From Agaricus subrufescens (lineage: Eukaryota; Basidiomycota; Agaricomycetes; Agaricales; Agaricaceae), in the NCBI GenBank assembly GCA_029945375.1, contig CM057057.1, positions 1,364,001-1,428,000 on the forward strand: a stretch of 64,000 nt of DNA, given 5' to 3'. This document shows, piece after piece, positions 49,052 through 62,648 of the stretch (positions within the stretch are counted from its first letter, which is position 1; every line of letters begins with the position of its first letter). The position numbers and the translations under genes are program-made. Below the pieces are notes generated by a model. It searched no databases and was not told the DNA's origin. It was given only the letters and a program-made list of their open reading frames with translations.

Positions 49052-49547
49052 TTGGCGGTTAAGAGAGAGATGCAGGCGATAGTGGACGGAAAGGATGAGC
49101 CTGTGAGGGGGCACTGCACCCCATTGACAACATCAGTGGGCGCTCGGCTATGTCCTGGAGACCGCTGATTGTTTGAGCTCGGTTGCTTGCGGATGTGTGT
49201 ATATCAAAGGCGTTAGTCAATGGACAAGAAGGTTGTTTGGTCGTGTTTCTGTTCTATCATCCACTTACGCATCTGCGCAGCACTCCTGTCTTTCACTTTC
49301 CCTGGACTCATCTTGGAATCATCCTCCATGCTCTTGGAAAATTACGCGGCCTGCTAGATGGGAAACCCCAGTCAACCCACGGGTCCTTGTAGCTGTCCCT
49401 CCTCTGCCGGGCAACCGTCGCTATAGCTTCTACTCCCATTTATGAGAAACAGCCCTCTTTTATCCACTCAGAGATAGGGAATTCAAATCTGAGTGGAGAG
49501 ATTTGCACCTGTCAGCTGGCTGCAATGCGCTGCATCTTACCGGTCCG
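49052..49547. other. Spacer between NACHT D and relic E
   Basis: No gene supported. Should contain the former promoter of copy D. Frames of 69 and 90 codons are overlapping and motif-free. Confidence 0.4.
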
Positions 49548-50192
49548 GATCAGTGACACAACGTTCCTGAAACTTATGGCTGGAACTTCGGGTCTTTCTG
49601 TCTATGCCGGGGTGGTAGTGCAGTTCATCGGGAACCCGACTCATGGCGATCCCGCCTCACCAAGTTAGACACTCTTATCGGTCATTGATTGCTACTATGC
49701 CGTTCACGTCAATGATAGTTCTTATGTTCGTTTAGATGCCCTTTATAGAAAATCCCTTTCTTCAATTCCGTCGAACTTATGACTGTCAACAAACGACTGC
49801 TCTACCATGCCATTCATATACAGAAGATCCATTGCAGGCTCCAGAGGAGGCGTGGCAATCTTCGAACACTCAGAGGAATAGCCATCTATTTTGGTCTTCT
49901 GCGAAAAGACTGGGCAGAAATAAGCCCTGTACAAGTTCAATAAGAGGAGAGGGACAAAACATACCACTAGGAGTGGATACTACGCCAGGTGAGTGTACGC
50001 TTTTTCAGATTCTGATATTGGCCTGAATGTGTACCGGCTTATAGCCATCTTCGAACGCTACTCGAAGCCGTTCAAAAGTGTTCACCGCAATTTCGGGTCA
50101 TCGTCTTCGAGGGCGTATCTAGAGGGAGGCCCGTGATTTTTCACATCGTTTGAACGATGGAGGTTATAGGTATACCGTTCCGTAACTTAAGT
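49548..50192 (+). pseudogene. NACHT NLR relic, copy E
   Basis: Heavily decayed piece of the same family. 49555-49790 reads TTFLKLMAGTSGLSVYAGVV, QFIGNPTHGDPAS and YVRLDALYRKSLSSIPSNL with stops between. This matches FLKLTAAASGLFVYAEV..LDALYKEILSSIPS of copy B. After a large deletion, 50050-50190 resembles the last exon (PQFRVIVFEGVSRGRPV, then IPFRNLS). The N-terminal exons and the Walker motifs are absent. Marks the right edge of the cluster. Confidence 0.72.
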
Positions 50193-50430
50193 AAGTTTGC
50201 CTAACTCCCATTTCGTTTAATATGTTCTGGCACTTTGGAACTAATGTATCGGATGATGGCACAAGATGTCGATCTTGTGATATACAACACTTGAGTGTTG
50301 AGTAGATACTAATGTGACCGTATCACGCCAGCTCAGGTGAAGCTAGAGAAGGAGAAAAAAAAATCGAAAGCACTTCATATGCGCTTACATATATTTATAG
50401 GCTATCGAAAAAACAAAAACACAAACAAAT

Positions 50431-51117
50431 TCAATAGTGTACTCGCTGGTCGAAAAGAGTCAAGCGACAGTCTGCGAACGGCCTATGTAAATTCCACTCT
50501 CTCTGGAGGCCCTGCTTTTTCCATTCGTTACGCCAGTAGTCGACCTCGGCCAGGAAATTTTCCATATTCCATTTGCCCATATGAACCTCGAGAGCAGCAT
50601 GCTTGCGGAAACGTTCCAACACATTAAAAACGTAGACCTCAGAAGATATGGTCTTCAACAATGTAACCTTTTTATCATCGGCTTGAATGACACCATGCAA
50701 AAAACGGGAAGTCATGTCACCCAAATCAGCGACTCGAAGATATCCCAGAACGTCCTTGTTGCACAGAGCGTTATAGATATACATAGTATCATGTTTGGGC
50801 TGCTTGGACGGCAATAAAGACCAGTAGTGAAGAAATGGGCCTGATTCTGTTTCGCGCGAGGACCCGATCGGAGCAGAAGTGACTCCGTCCCGGTAGCAGA
50901 GTTCGAGGGATTCCTGGGTCGAGGGAGGAGACTCATCGCTTGAATCGACGGGTGGGATCGTCTTTTCAACAATTGCCACGTAGAGAGCGTAAGGGGAAAA
51001 GTGAGGGGAGGGGGCTCCAAGTGGTGGTCTATCTTTGCGCGAAGACGATGAAGATGTCTGTGACATAACAGGGGACTGCATGGTGAGTATCTGCCAGTGG
51101 GCGGGATGCTTCGCCAT
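50431..51117 (-). CDS. Hypothetical protein, 228 aa
   Basis: A single-exon frame of 228 codons with no domain I recognise. The N-terminal ~30 residues are Ser/Thr-rich (MSQTSSSSSRKDRPP). The middle includes SSDESPPSTQESLELCYRDG and LLPSKQPKHDTMYIYNALCN. The C-terminal half looks folded and helical (YVFNVLERFRKHAALEVHMG, FLAEVDYWRNEWKKQGLQRE). The composition argues for real coding sequence: acidic, aromatic and charged residues are balanced. No signal peptide or membrane segment. An alternative start is the Met at MQSPVMSQ. No neighbour suggests a role. Confidence 0.55.
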   Translation of the reverse strand: MAKHPAHWQILTMQSPVMSQTSSSSSRKDRPPLGAPSPHFSPYALYVAIVEKTIPPVDSSDESPPSTQESLELCYRDGVTSAPIGSSRETESGPFLHYWSLLPSKQPKHDTMYIYNALCNKDVLGYLRVADLGDMTSRFLHGVIQADDKKVTLLKTISSEVYVFNVLERFRKHAALEVHMGKWNMENFLAEVDYWRNEWKKQGLQREWNLHRPFADCRLTLFDQRVHY

Positions 51118-51700
51118 AACAAAGCCGGCTGGGGATTATATACCGTTCTCTGGTCAGGGTAGAGCGCTTTGACATGACGACAAGCACTGGGATGAACATA
51201 TAATTTCCGGGATCAAGGCGTGCAACGACTCTCCTCTCTGCATTCATTCGGCAATTAGCTAAATCTGATTTCAAGAGTTTTTCAAAGCGCTTGATTTCAT
51301 CCCTGAGCGACCGGCCGCATTGACTCGACGAACTAAACATGGTCCATTGAAGATAAATATTCAATGTCCAGTCATGTCTGCAAGTATAGAACCTAGGTGG
51401 AGGAAGGATCCTTGTGGTCCCTAGAAACCCAGATTTTGCGCAAATGTTCCACACTGTCAGATAAAAGGCAAACTAGCTGCGTCAAGCATAGCCGTTGAGC
51501 ACAGACACTTGGACGAGAGTGCTTGGGCCATCATCACACACGACCTCCGACTTTCCCACTCGGCACTCGAGCATGGACCGTCATGAACTCCGCCTCCCTT
51601 TCAAAGCGATGACGTGTCTCTGGCGTGTGGCACCATCGTACCATGGACCTATCAATCAAAAATCCCGACTTTGCACTCAATCATACACGCTTTTATGCGT
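51118..51700. other. Upstream region of the 228-aa ORF
   Basis: A minus-strand frame of 141 codons (51029-51454) overlaps the ORF start and has no motif. No gene supported. Confidence 0.4.
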
Positions 51701-51705
51701 AAGTG

Positions 51706-52246
51706 GCTGGACTCGCTGAAAAATGCGGGCACCCACGCGGATGCTTTTCCGCGTCCAGTCTGCATTGGGTCCGCATCAGGCCACTTCTATATACCCATAC
51801 GGTACTTTGTAGCCCATACTGTATGCTAATTTTCTTTTAGACATGACCTATCAATCGTTATAATCGTTATAAACATCATAATTTATCAGTGCTAGGGGAT
51901 CAGAAGGAGGTGTCCGCGTAGTGTCCGCGTCAGTACTCCAGGCGTCCGCAGGATGCCCGTGTCCATCCTCGTTGGTCCGCACCGGCCCGTGTCCAGCCAC
52001 GTCATGCCTTGATATTGATTCCGCATTTCCACAATCTGACCACCATCCACACCTTGTGCGTTTAAATTCTCAATATAATTGCATTATCTCTACCCATAAC
52101 AGTATCTATTTTACGCAATCATACTTTCTTTTGACATGCGGTCCATGTCCACCTCTTATTATTCCCTGTAAAGTCCGCATCGAGCCCACACTAGTCCGCG
52201 TCCGCGCGCTGATTCCGCACTTTTTCTGTAGCCGTAAGTGGCTCTA
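51706..52246. repeat. Putative non-autonomous element with GTCCGC-type motifs
   Basis: Roughly 540 bp containing many short TCCGCG/TCCGCA words at both ends (51740-51780, 51910-51990, 52170-52215) around an AT-rich core. The left end (GGCTGGACTCGCTGAAAAATGCGG) is loosely the inverse of the right end (CCGCACTTTTTCTGTAGCC). This suggests degenerate terminal inverted repeats. I see no coding capacity. It could be a MITE or part of a larger transposon. Confidence 0.35.
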
Positions 52247-52880
52247 TGCCCAATCTCTCATCTTCTTGACGTCTCATCAATGAAGACTTTCATTAATAAT
52301 GGTCTCGCACCCCCGACCTTCGCTTTCTTTTAGTCTTGAATAGGCGGTATCAATCAAATTTCTTATGGTGAGGTTCAACCCAGCACGCAAAGCTTGATTC
52401 CGTCATCGGTTGCATTGACACTCGTCGTCGACTCAATCATTGCTGATTTGTCCTGCTGATGTAGGAAAAACTGATTTTGTACCCTAACTTTTATCTGAGC
52501 GTTCACGCGCTCAAGGAAGTAGCAACTTCTCTCCTGGGAGGCGACAATTGAACGTCAGGATCCGATCTTTGAAATATGTGATGAAAACATTGATCAATTC
52601 TATTTGATACAAGACTTATCTTGGCCACATTACGATAGCTGATTAGAAAGGTCTTAGTAGTAAAGGAGGACTGTAGTCAGCAATTCGGTCGAGACACGCC
52701 ACATGCCGGCCAATCTCTCGACTAAATCTGCAAATATGCATCTTTCCCAACATTCCCAATTCGGTTCGTTAAAAATGGCATCAACGATTAAATTTACGAC
52801 TGCCCCCGTAGTAAACGGGAGAATGTACATAACTTTCCAAAGTTAGGGAACCATTGACATATCACTTCAGCAGCCATGTG
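52247..52880. other. Gene-poor AT-rich region
   Basis: Nothing recognisable apart from the kinase scrap that follows. Confidence 0.4.
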
Positions 52881-52885
52881 ATGCA

Positions 52886-52992
52886 AGCACTTCCAGAATG
52901 CAATTAGCCTTGACCCATCCGCTTTTGGATCATTACGTTCACCGAGACATCAGCCTGGGTAACGTTATTTTAGTGAGGGAAAACGGTTTCTT
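52886..52992 (+). pseudogene. Relic of a FunK1-type protein kinase
   Basis: A short frame reads LTHPLLDHYVHRDISLGNVI, then LVRENGFFYGS and a stop. HRDIS-x-GN is the catalytic-loop signature of the fungal FunK1 kinase family. Sequence on both sides is full of stops and shows no other kinase motif. I take it as a scrap of a dead gene. The match is short, so chance similarity is possible. Confidence 0.45.
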
Positions 52993-54829
52993 CTACGGAA
53001 GTTGAGTGATTACTGAGTGATAAGATACTAAGGACCTGCAAATGGTATAATATCATCTTGTCCAAAGGCATGAGGCTTGTGGAAGTGTCATTTTCTGTGT
53101 TCCAGGAGAATTGCAGGGCTCCGTTTCCGCTGCCACCGCAACCACGATCCATAAACTTGAAAGTTGGTCTGTCGAGCAATTTGGAAACAGGGCGGGCCAC
53201 GGTTGTAAATCACACCAACTTGTTATTATTATGGGTCTCTATTCTATTGTACTACTATCTCGGCTTCGTACATAGTGAGTAAAAAAGTATTGTGGCGTGT
53301 ACTTTAACCTGTTCTGCCGAATTGCAAACAAGGGTCCCTTCCGCGGCGGCAATTTCCGCAAATAACCCCTGTCTCTCTCTGACGCTAATCACTGGCATTT
53401 TATCCTAGCCGAACTTCTTGAACGCAGTGTTTGAGAGTTCAAATATTGAAGCGATGTTCTTATCTGCGCAAAACCTGGCCTGGCATTACATCATACGTGC
53501 GGCCACATCTTACACACCGTGCCTTAGGTGACAGCGTCCCTGAACAGTATTACCGGCGCAGTGGTAGCTGTTACCATACTGATTCAGAAGCAACATATTA
53601 AGGGATATCTTTACGCTGCTTTGAGAAATTTGCCGTATTGATAGTAAAATATACTTTATTTCTGTACGGAAGACCGGAAGATCGCTGCTCCGTAAACAAA
53701 GTTATTCTTAGTCTTCTCTTGTGCTTCTGCCCAGACATCTTGGCTTACCTTGAGTCACATCATGATCCCAATAATACGCGCCATGAGATACCTGGTTTCT
53801 GACCTCATATCGGAGTATGGATGCTCCGCGCCTCGTTCTCGATCCGTGGGTCGATTAATTCAAGTTATATATATGTGCATAACCTACAAGAATATATGCA
53901 ATAAAACGGGCACTGCACCGTGTGAGTAAACCCAAGGCACCAGAAAACAATATCACTTTCCAGAATGACATGTGTATCCGTGATGATCTGGAAATCTTGG
54001 ATACAAAATGATTGCTTACACGAGGTCTCCAGAAATACGGATAATAAAACACTAAGGTTATCTTCATCCCGCGATCTCTGAGCTCAGGAATAGTGAAGAG
54101 AAAAATTGATCAAATAAGGCTGTAACGCTCATTCAAGCACCATCAGCTCTCATTCGCCGCCCAAGCTCCTGTCACACAGCCTAATAGAACGAGATGTTGA
54201 CACGCGCCTATCTGTCTTAACAATGATGAGACCCCACAGGTTAGACGCAAATAAGAACCCAAACGCCCACAAGCACTATCAGTTACAAGCCGATGCACAC
54301 ATTTACTGTGTTGAAGTTCTGTTTCTTGGCACCATACATTTGAACAAGCGGTTATTTGTTCCTTATCACCATTCAAGTTCCACATTTTATTTATTGCGAA
54401 CGGCATTACAAGATTTGATCAACAGGTTACTACTATGCGATGTAAACTCAGTTTGTTTCTAATTCTTCGCCTCGGAAATAAAAATAGGCTTTCTAGTGTC
54501 TATCCAGTGTCCAGACCCTTGATCGCGAGAATTTACATGTAACTCTGGGTATATGTATTGGGGAATCTGCGAATCTTGGTCTACTACCTCTCAGGTGCTG
54601 ACGCTTAAGATTGAAGCTTTAGTTGAAGTCTGCAAAGTCATGATGCATTCGTAGGGATACTACTCAGTGCGTAGGATCAGTGGCCAACATGACCGAGGAC
54701 AAAAAATAGAAATTTCTATAATTAGCTACGCGTGCATTGATCATTAATCATATTTTAATTACAGCCACTTACGTCAGAACCGAGCGCGCTTCAGAGCTGC
54801 AAGTACCCCCATCAAACATGAGAATTACC
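52993..54829. other. Gene-poor region
   Basis: Only short frames (74-87 codons) without motifs on either strand. No repeats or RNA genes recognised. Confidence 0.4.
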
Positions 54830-54837
54830 TATATAAT
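54830..54837 (+). promoter_or_regulatory. TATA box candidate for the small gene at 54943
   Basis: TATATAAT lies about 106-113 nt upstream of the ATG. It is followed by a pyrimidine-rich CTCTCTGCTCTCACTCCACT stretch just before the start, as is common in highly expressed basidiomycete genes. Confidence 0.45.
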
Positions 54838-54942
54838 ACCTCATTTGCAAGGGAGACCGACGTTACTATATTCCCCTGCAAGTTTCAGGTGGATACACAT
54901 TCAACAGCTCTCTGCTCTCACTCCACTGCTATTCCATCTGCC

Positions 54943-55396
54943 ATGACGTTCAAGAAAATTGTCGTGAGTATTTCAATGCTCAGTTTGGTTATCAGGTCTC
55001 TTACATTGGAGGTAGCGCAAATTTCAAAAGTCATCTGATAGTTCGAAGCCAGCTCCACATACCCTGCAATTGAATCTCTCGGACAGTGAATGTGAAGTGG
55101 TGAGTAGGTCCTTGCTTTAAACGGCTCTGAGCATCCTGTCTAAATCGTATCAAACGTCCCCAAGGAGTCCTTCAAGGATAATGCGAGCTTTATAACATTC
55201 ATCTCTGAAAAAAAAGTGTCACGAACATATCAACCCGTTGTTGTAAGTACCACAAAATGCTCTATCAAAACATTCTCTTACTGTGCAACAGGCGGAAATG
55301 ATAGAAGAAGACAACATGGCGTGGACAAAAGGATCTTCCACGTCTCATAATGCGCAGCGCGCGGAAATGCTTGATGAGGATAATAGGGCTTGGTGA
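54943..55396 (+). CDS. Small four-exon protein with duplicated AEM-x-x-EDN-x-AW motif
   Basis: Not a single long frame, but four short exons join cleanly. MTFKKIV is followed by an intron GTGAGT..TTCAAAAG. Exon 2 reads SSDSSKPAPHTLQLNLSDSE then CEV, followed by GTGAGT..CCCCAAG. Exon 3 reads ESFKDNASFITFISEKKVSR then TYQPVV, followed by GTAAGT..GCAACAG. Exon 4 reads AEMIEEDNMAWTKGSSTSHN then AQRAEMLDEDNRAW and the stop. All donors are consensus and every junction is in frame, giving about 90 residues. The last exon holds two copies of an 11-residue motif (AEMIEEDNMAW, AEMLDEDNRAW) separated by a Thr/Ser/His-rich linker, the second at the extreme C-terminus. No signal peptide. I do not recognise the family. 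A TATA box precedes it. Confidence 0.55.
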
Positions 55397-56297
55397 CACA
55401 GATATGGACCAGAATATGGAGCTAGTGTCACAAAAGTTTCAGAAGACAATGTCGTTATTTCGTTCAGTCGCCTAATACACTATTGATATGCATCGGTTTG
55501 CCGAGGAAGCGAATGTCGTTTTATTTCTGTCACGCCGTGGCTCCCAAGGACCAAGCTCGCGAAGTATGGGGTCGACTCGGAGCTTCTCTTTTTCCTTCTC
55601 CTAAACCAATGTTAGAACATTCGCGATGAAAGGAATTATCCTTTCCCGTGCTTGAGACTGTACAACTGGCGAGATCACTACAGCGGCAACATATGACTGT
55701 CACCAGTGGCAACTATATTCAGTGGTTAGGCGCTGAATCTTTAGATTACGCGTATGTAACATATGTAGGCGGTAGTGGGGTCCTGCCTCGGTAGCCGATG
55801 ACAACAAACATGACATTTGACATCCACTAATTAAGCAGGCTACGAGCTTCTTGTATATGTACTTTGACAACTTTACAGCTACCCCGTGCTGTGCTTGTTG
55901 TCACTGTCTAACAAGAATCCAATAAGCGTAGCCCCAATACGATATACAACATATAAGAATTCTCAGTATTTAGCTGTTGTTGCGGTAGGTCGTGGGTTTT
56001 TAACGAACTAACTCCTCTGAACATGAGAGTGAAAATGTATTCACGAAGTTCGTGTGTGGGAAGTTGTTGTACAATGCTTGTATTGGACGACAGTAGTATC
56101 TACCTATTGACATGCTTTTACTAGATTGCAATGTATTCCAACCATAATCAGGGGTCTCTGAGCAGGAAAAGAAAAAGAAAACCAAAAGACTGGGCTTGTG
56201 TTTCATGGAACGCGGCCGGGAATCCACCCACTGCACCGGATATAGGATGGGAAATTAGTGCTCAGAACTGGATCTTGTTGAGTGTGGTATGGCGATT
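55397..56297. other. Intergenic between small gene and MFS gene
   Basis: No gene supported. Short frames only. Confidence 0.4.
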
Positions 56298-58505
56298 TAA
56301 GGTTTCTCAACTGATGCTGCTTTACTCCATTCACGTAACTTCGGCCCATAGCGGTAGAAGAAAAAGGGTGAGGGGCATCCGATTACCAGGCAGATAAGGG
56401 CCAATATCGAGTTTCCCCATCCTGGAAAGAGTCAGTCAAGCAAGTAATCTTGGGTAGTGGGTCATTCACCGTCTCCCAGTTGCTCATACATTTGATCGGC
56501 AAACAAAGGGAAGCCGAAGCCTGCAAATGCACGAAACGATGCCACTCCAGCAATTGCACTGGCAGCATAAAGAGCATAATTGTCAACCTGCGATGTATAT
56601 TTAGTACAAACACCGGGGCAGATGATCGTCTCAACCCACGAGGTACGTCTGAATGCTGGTCCAATTGCCGCCTGTACAAAAGAAATTCCCTCAAATATAT
56701 GTAGACATCATGGATATAGGCTCACCTATGCCGATAGAGTAGATGAATACACCCAAGTCTTCCATGTCATGATGAATCAGTAATGATCGCCCTGAAATTT
56801 TGTCAGATTCTCACCGGGAAGCAACCAGAATAGTCTAGCATTGGCGGTCCATCCGTAAATGAGCAAACCTATGGGTAGAGTGGTAGCAGAAACCATCAAC
56901 AGTGGAAGTCTAGGCACCGCCGATTAGGATCCCAGGCAAACAATGCAGTGAGAGTATGTACCTCATTTCTGGGGTGCCCACACCTCCGTTTTTCTCTTTC
57001 ATTCTTCGATATATGATGTTCAATGCCCTAGCTCCTACTTGCCCACCCACTACTTGACATCAGAAACGTGTTATATTGACGCCAATGTGACCCTTACCAG
57101 TCGATCCCAGCAACACTGCTAAGTAATGAAGGCCAGCGACACCAGTAGATTGACCATACTGATCGGTGTAGACCCTAACAAATGCTTGGGTTAAGTGAGC
57201 ACGACACATAGAACTCTGCAGATGGACGTTGCCATACTAGTCATGGTTATGTAGAGAACTCCGTACAAGACCGCCATGTACAGTGCAAATATTTGAACGA
57301 TTGGCTCAGTTGCAAGGAATACCATGGGTTTAATCATCCCACGAATCATGACATTTGTCCAGTGTCTATCCGGTCTTTCGAATGCAGATTTGTAGTTATT
57401 GTTTCCAGTTCGTTGACGCATCTTTCTAGCCTTGCGTTTCAAGAGCTCTGGAGCGTAAGTCTCTCTAATGAAGACCTAGAAGTTTCGTTAGTTATCAGCA
57501 GAAAAGCCGACTGTTAGACTCACAAATCCCGCTATTTGCAAAACACCGCAAGCAATGCTAACGCTCCAGAAAACCCAGGGCCATGGTACTCTTTCGGTTA
57601 TCCATCCACCAACTAACGGACCTGTAGAAGGGCCTACAAGAGGTGCGACAGAATAGATACTCATAGCCATGGCTCGCTCTTCCGGAGACCATAGATCACC
57701 AACGACGGCGCCCCCCAATGACTGCGGAGCAGCTCCACCAAACCCGGCGAGGAACCTGAATACCAAAAGCTGCGTAGGGGTTTTTGAGACCGCACACAAT
57801 GTGTTGAAAACTGAGAGAATATTACATCTACGGATTCAAAATAGAACTTCTGTAGTCACTCACTCAGGAACCAGAAATTTGAGACCTGTAGAATGATAAG
57901 CCGACCAAATAACTCCGATAGCGGCCCCCAAATTAATGGCTATATTTCGATCATGAATAGAGTCAACACACGAGGATGATCGTCACCTACACCAAGGGCG
58001 TACGCCAGAACAAATATTGAAAGAGACATATCTTCTAACACAGACCCAGGCGGAATCTTTAAATCACGAGCAATCTGTGGCAGAGCCGGAGACGAGATGG
58101 AAGACCCAACAGGGCTGATATTTGTCAGTGAGATGGTGTTGTCTTAAGAAACAATCGCACTACCTGATGAAAGTGAACAAGCTGACCACCGCGGTGATTG
58201 TCCATCGTCGGCCATTTGACCAGTTACGGGGGTTGCCTGGATCGTTTGGACCATCCCAGGTTACAAAAATAGGATTTGAATCATCCGTCTTGTCATCTGC
58301 TGTTTCGCTAGCCCTGGAAGCTTTGAGGTCTACCGACTGAAGACTGTTTTCAACATCGTTTTGCACGTTGCAATCGGATTCAAATTCCCCTTGAACTACA
58401 AGCAGCTTCAGCGGAAACGGCAGAATGTACTGCGTTGTGAGTACCTGTGGTATGTGAAGACGCCAGCGAAGGCTTTTCTGAGGACGATGTTGAACTTCTA
58501 GGCAT
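56298..58505 (-). CDS. MFS transporter, DHA1 drug:H+ antiporter-like
   Basis: Plasma-membrane multidrug or polyamine-type exporter of the major facilitator superfamily. Starts MPRSSTSSSEKPSLASSHTT. A 49-nt intron leads to the hydrophilic N-terminus with the family hallmark NPIFVTWDGPNDPGNPRNWS. Next come membrane segments including RFLAGFGGAAPQSLGGAVVG, GDLWSPEERAMAMSIYSVAP and PLVGPSTGPLVGGWI (motif C), then WPWVFW. The central loop is VFIRETYAPELLKRKARKMR. The second half has VRVYTDQYGQSTGVAGLHYL, GLLIYGWTANARLFWLLP, NWTSIQTYLVDNYALYAASA and FAGFGFPLFADQMYEQLGDG. The C-terminus is YRYGPKLREWSKAASVEKP. About ten short introns. Apparently intact. It is divergent from LEU4, with 1.3 kb between starts. 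Confidence 0.87.
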
Positions 58506-59694
58506 AATACAAGAGAAGAGGCAGAAGGATTGGGATCACGAGGTTTGGGAAAAGATGACGGTACTATGAAGCTATACCTTTAAGTGGCGTGATAGAGACT
58601 CAATATGCAATGCCGAAGCAAAAACTCGGTGGAGTATAAAAAAAGGAGCAAAGACTAGCCTGCGAGAACGCTCGGCTTGTCTGAATGAGAGTGTGGAAGT
58701 TAAGTTTCCAATATTGTCAGGACATTCAAGTGGTATTATCGATGGTATTTCGCCCGGTCTTCCGTTTTGAACTTGGAAGCTTCTATTGGAGGCACGATGA
58801 GAGGCGGAACTGAGATAAAGTTCCATAGCAGCGCCGCTGAAAATTCCGTTTCGCACGATGCGGGTCGAGGGCCCATAAGGCGAGAGAATTCTCAGCCTAT
58901 GTCCGATGCTGGATCTGGTCGAAGAGGGGCACGGTTCGACGTCAAAATGGCAACTGCGTGGGAAAATGGTCGCGTGAGAACACAGAATAAAAGGTTCTTC
59001 TGTCCTTCCAACTCCTTCGGGTACGATAGATCATTGGTTCAGAAATCTATAATTAGCGCTCTCGGTGCGCGGCACAGCTTCTGATGTTGATGGACAGGTG
59101 AAAAGGCTTAGCGCCAATTGATTGGCATCACTTAGAATATCTCAATTCCAAGAAGCGACTCTTCATTAGGCATACGTCTCCCTCACACACCATCAGTGCG
59201 GAGACGTTGATACTGCCTAAAACTTCTGATAATCTAACTCAGTATTTCCCGATTCACCAATCGGTCCCAATAATCCTTGGCTTTCCCCGATGTTCTCACG
59301 GACCCAGTGAAACCAAAGCCCACATGGAACCCTACTTTCCTCCTCAGTGAGTTTGGAGTCACCAAATCCGAGGACCTGGTGCTCTCGGATCTTCAACCGA
59401 GATCTGAATTGATCATTTTCTTTAATTTTTCCTTACCCAACTTGAGCTGAAATATAGGACGGCCGCATTCGTGTGCATCACACGATACCACAGCAATTGA
59501 AGCACGATGGGCTGCGGAGCGGAGGCCGGGCCACGATATGGCGAGCCGCGTCTCCTAAACTGTCGTGTTCTATGAGGTAAGCTTCGGACTTGCCTGTTAT
59601 TTTTCGTCTCCCCACAATTTGTCTGGCGTGTATATTCATGCCGCAAAAATCTTTGTGAATGGCAGATGGGAATGTAGTAATTACCCAACGAAGA
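58506..59694. other. Divergent promoter region, MFS / LEU4
   Basis: No supported gene. A 105-codon frame at 58767-59084 lacks motifs. A TGACTC (Gcn4/CPC1-type half site, as GAGTCA at 59356-59361) lies about 425 nt upstream of LEU4, which would suit general amino-acid control. One six-base match is weak evidence. Confidence 0.35.
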
Positions 59695-59701
59695 TATATA
59701 A
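59695..59701 (+). promoter_or_regulatory. TATA-like element of LEU4
   Basis: TATATAA, 83-89 nt upstream of the ATG at 59784. Plausible TATA box. Confidence 0.4.
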
Positions 59702-59783
59702 GAAGGAGCTCAATCTAAGTAAGACCCATCCAGACTCGACATCCCAAACTTTTGTAGATTCCCGAATCTGAAGAACACTCATC

Positions 59784-62069
<2,286 letters not shown>

Positions 62070-62648
62070 TACACTTTAATGTATATTTCTACTTCTTCAT
62101 ATATCGTCTCTACCTTCGAGTAAATTGTATTTTCTAATATCTATAAATGTGTGTGTGCCCTGCACAAAATAGGACGCTTTTTTCGGAATTCCGGAATCCG
62201 GCCCAGTATCATGCACCATATGGAAGCCGGAAGTAATGAAGGACTTAAGCTACGAGTCAATTTCAGATTCTTCGCCTTCTGAGGGATTGATAAGGCAAAC
62301 TCCTCTCACGCGCTCCCACCAAGCCATGAGATATCCATATATATAGCACGACATTGTTACTATTTTAACCTTCGATAATGCATCTATCCCCTCTTGGAAG
62401 ATCTGCGGCGGAATCCGTACAACTGACCAACACGACATTCTCCCTACTTTCGAGAAACTTATTCACACCAGAGGTATGTCGCAATACAATTCATCCATAT
62501 ACCTGGCTCTGGAAGCATAGATAAGTGACATCATTAGATAGAGCAGAGTTTTAGGCTGGGCAAGAACTACATCTATTGTTTAACATTGCAGAGAGACCGG
62601 ACAGCATGTTTGTAAGAAGTTCAACAGACCTTCGTTTGTCAACCACGT
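62070..62648. other. Convergent spacer LEU4 / MFS
   Basis: 3' ends of the two flanking genes. No further feature supported. Confidence 0.45.

Noticed and set aside
50281..51454. Extension of the 228-codon ORF by upstream minus-strand frames to 51454
   Set aside because: The upstream frames are out of phase and no convincing donor/acceptor pair joins them to a meaningful protein.
58767..59084. 105-codon ORF between the MFS gene and LEU4
   Set aside because: Lies in a divergent promoter region and has no recognisable domain or intron structure.
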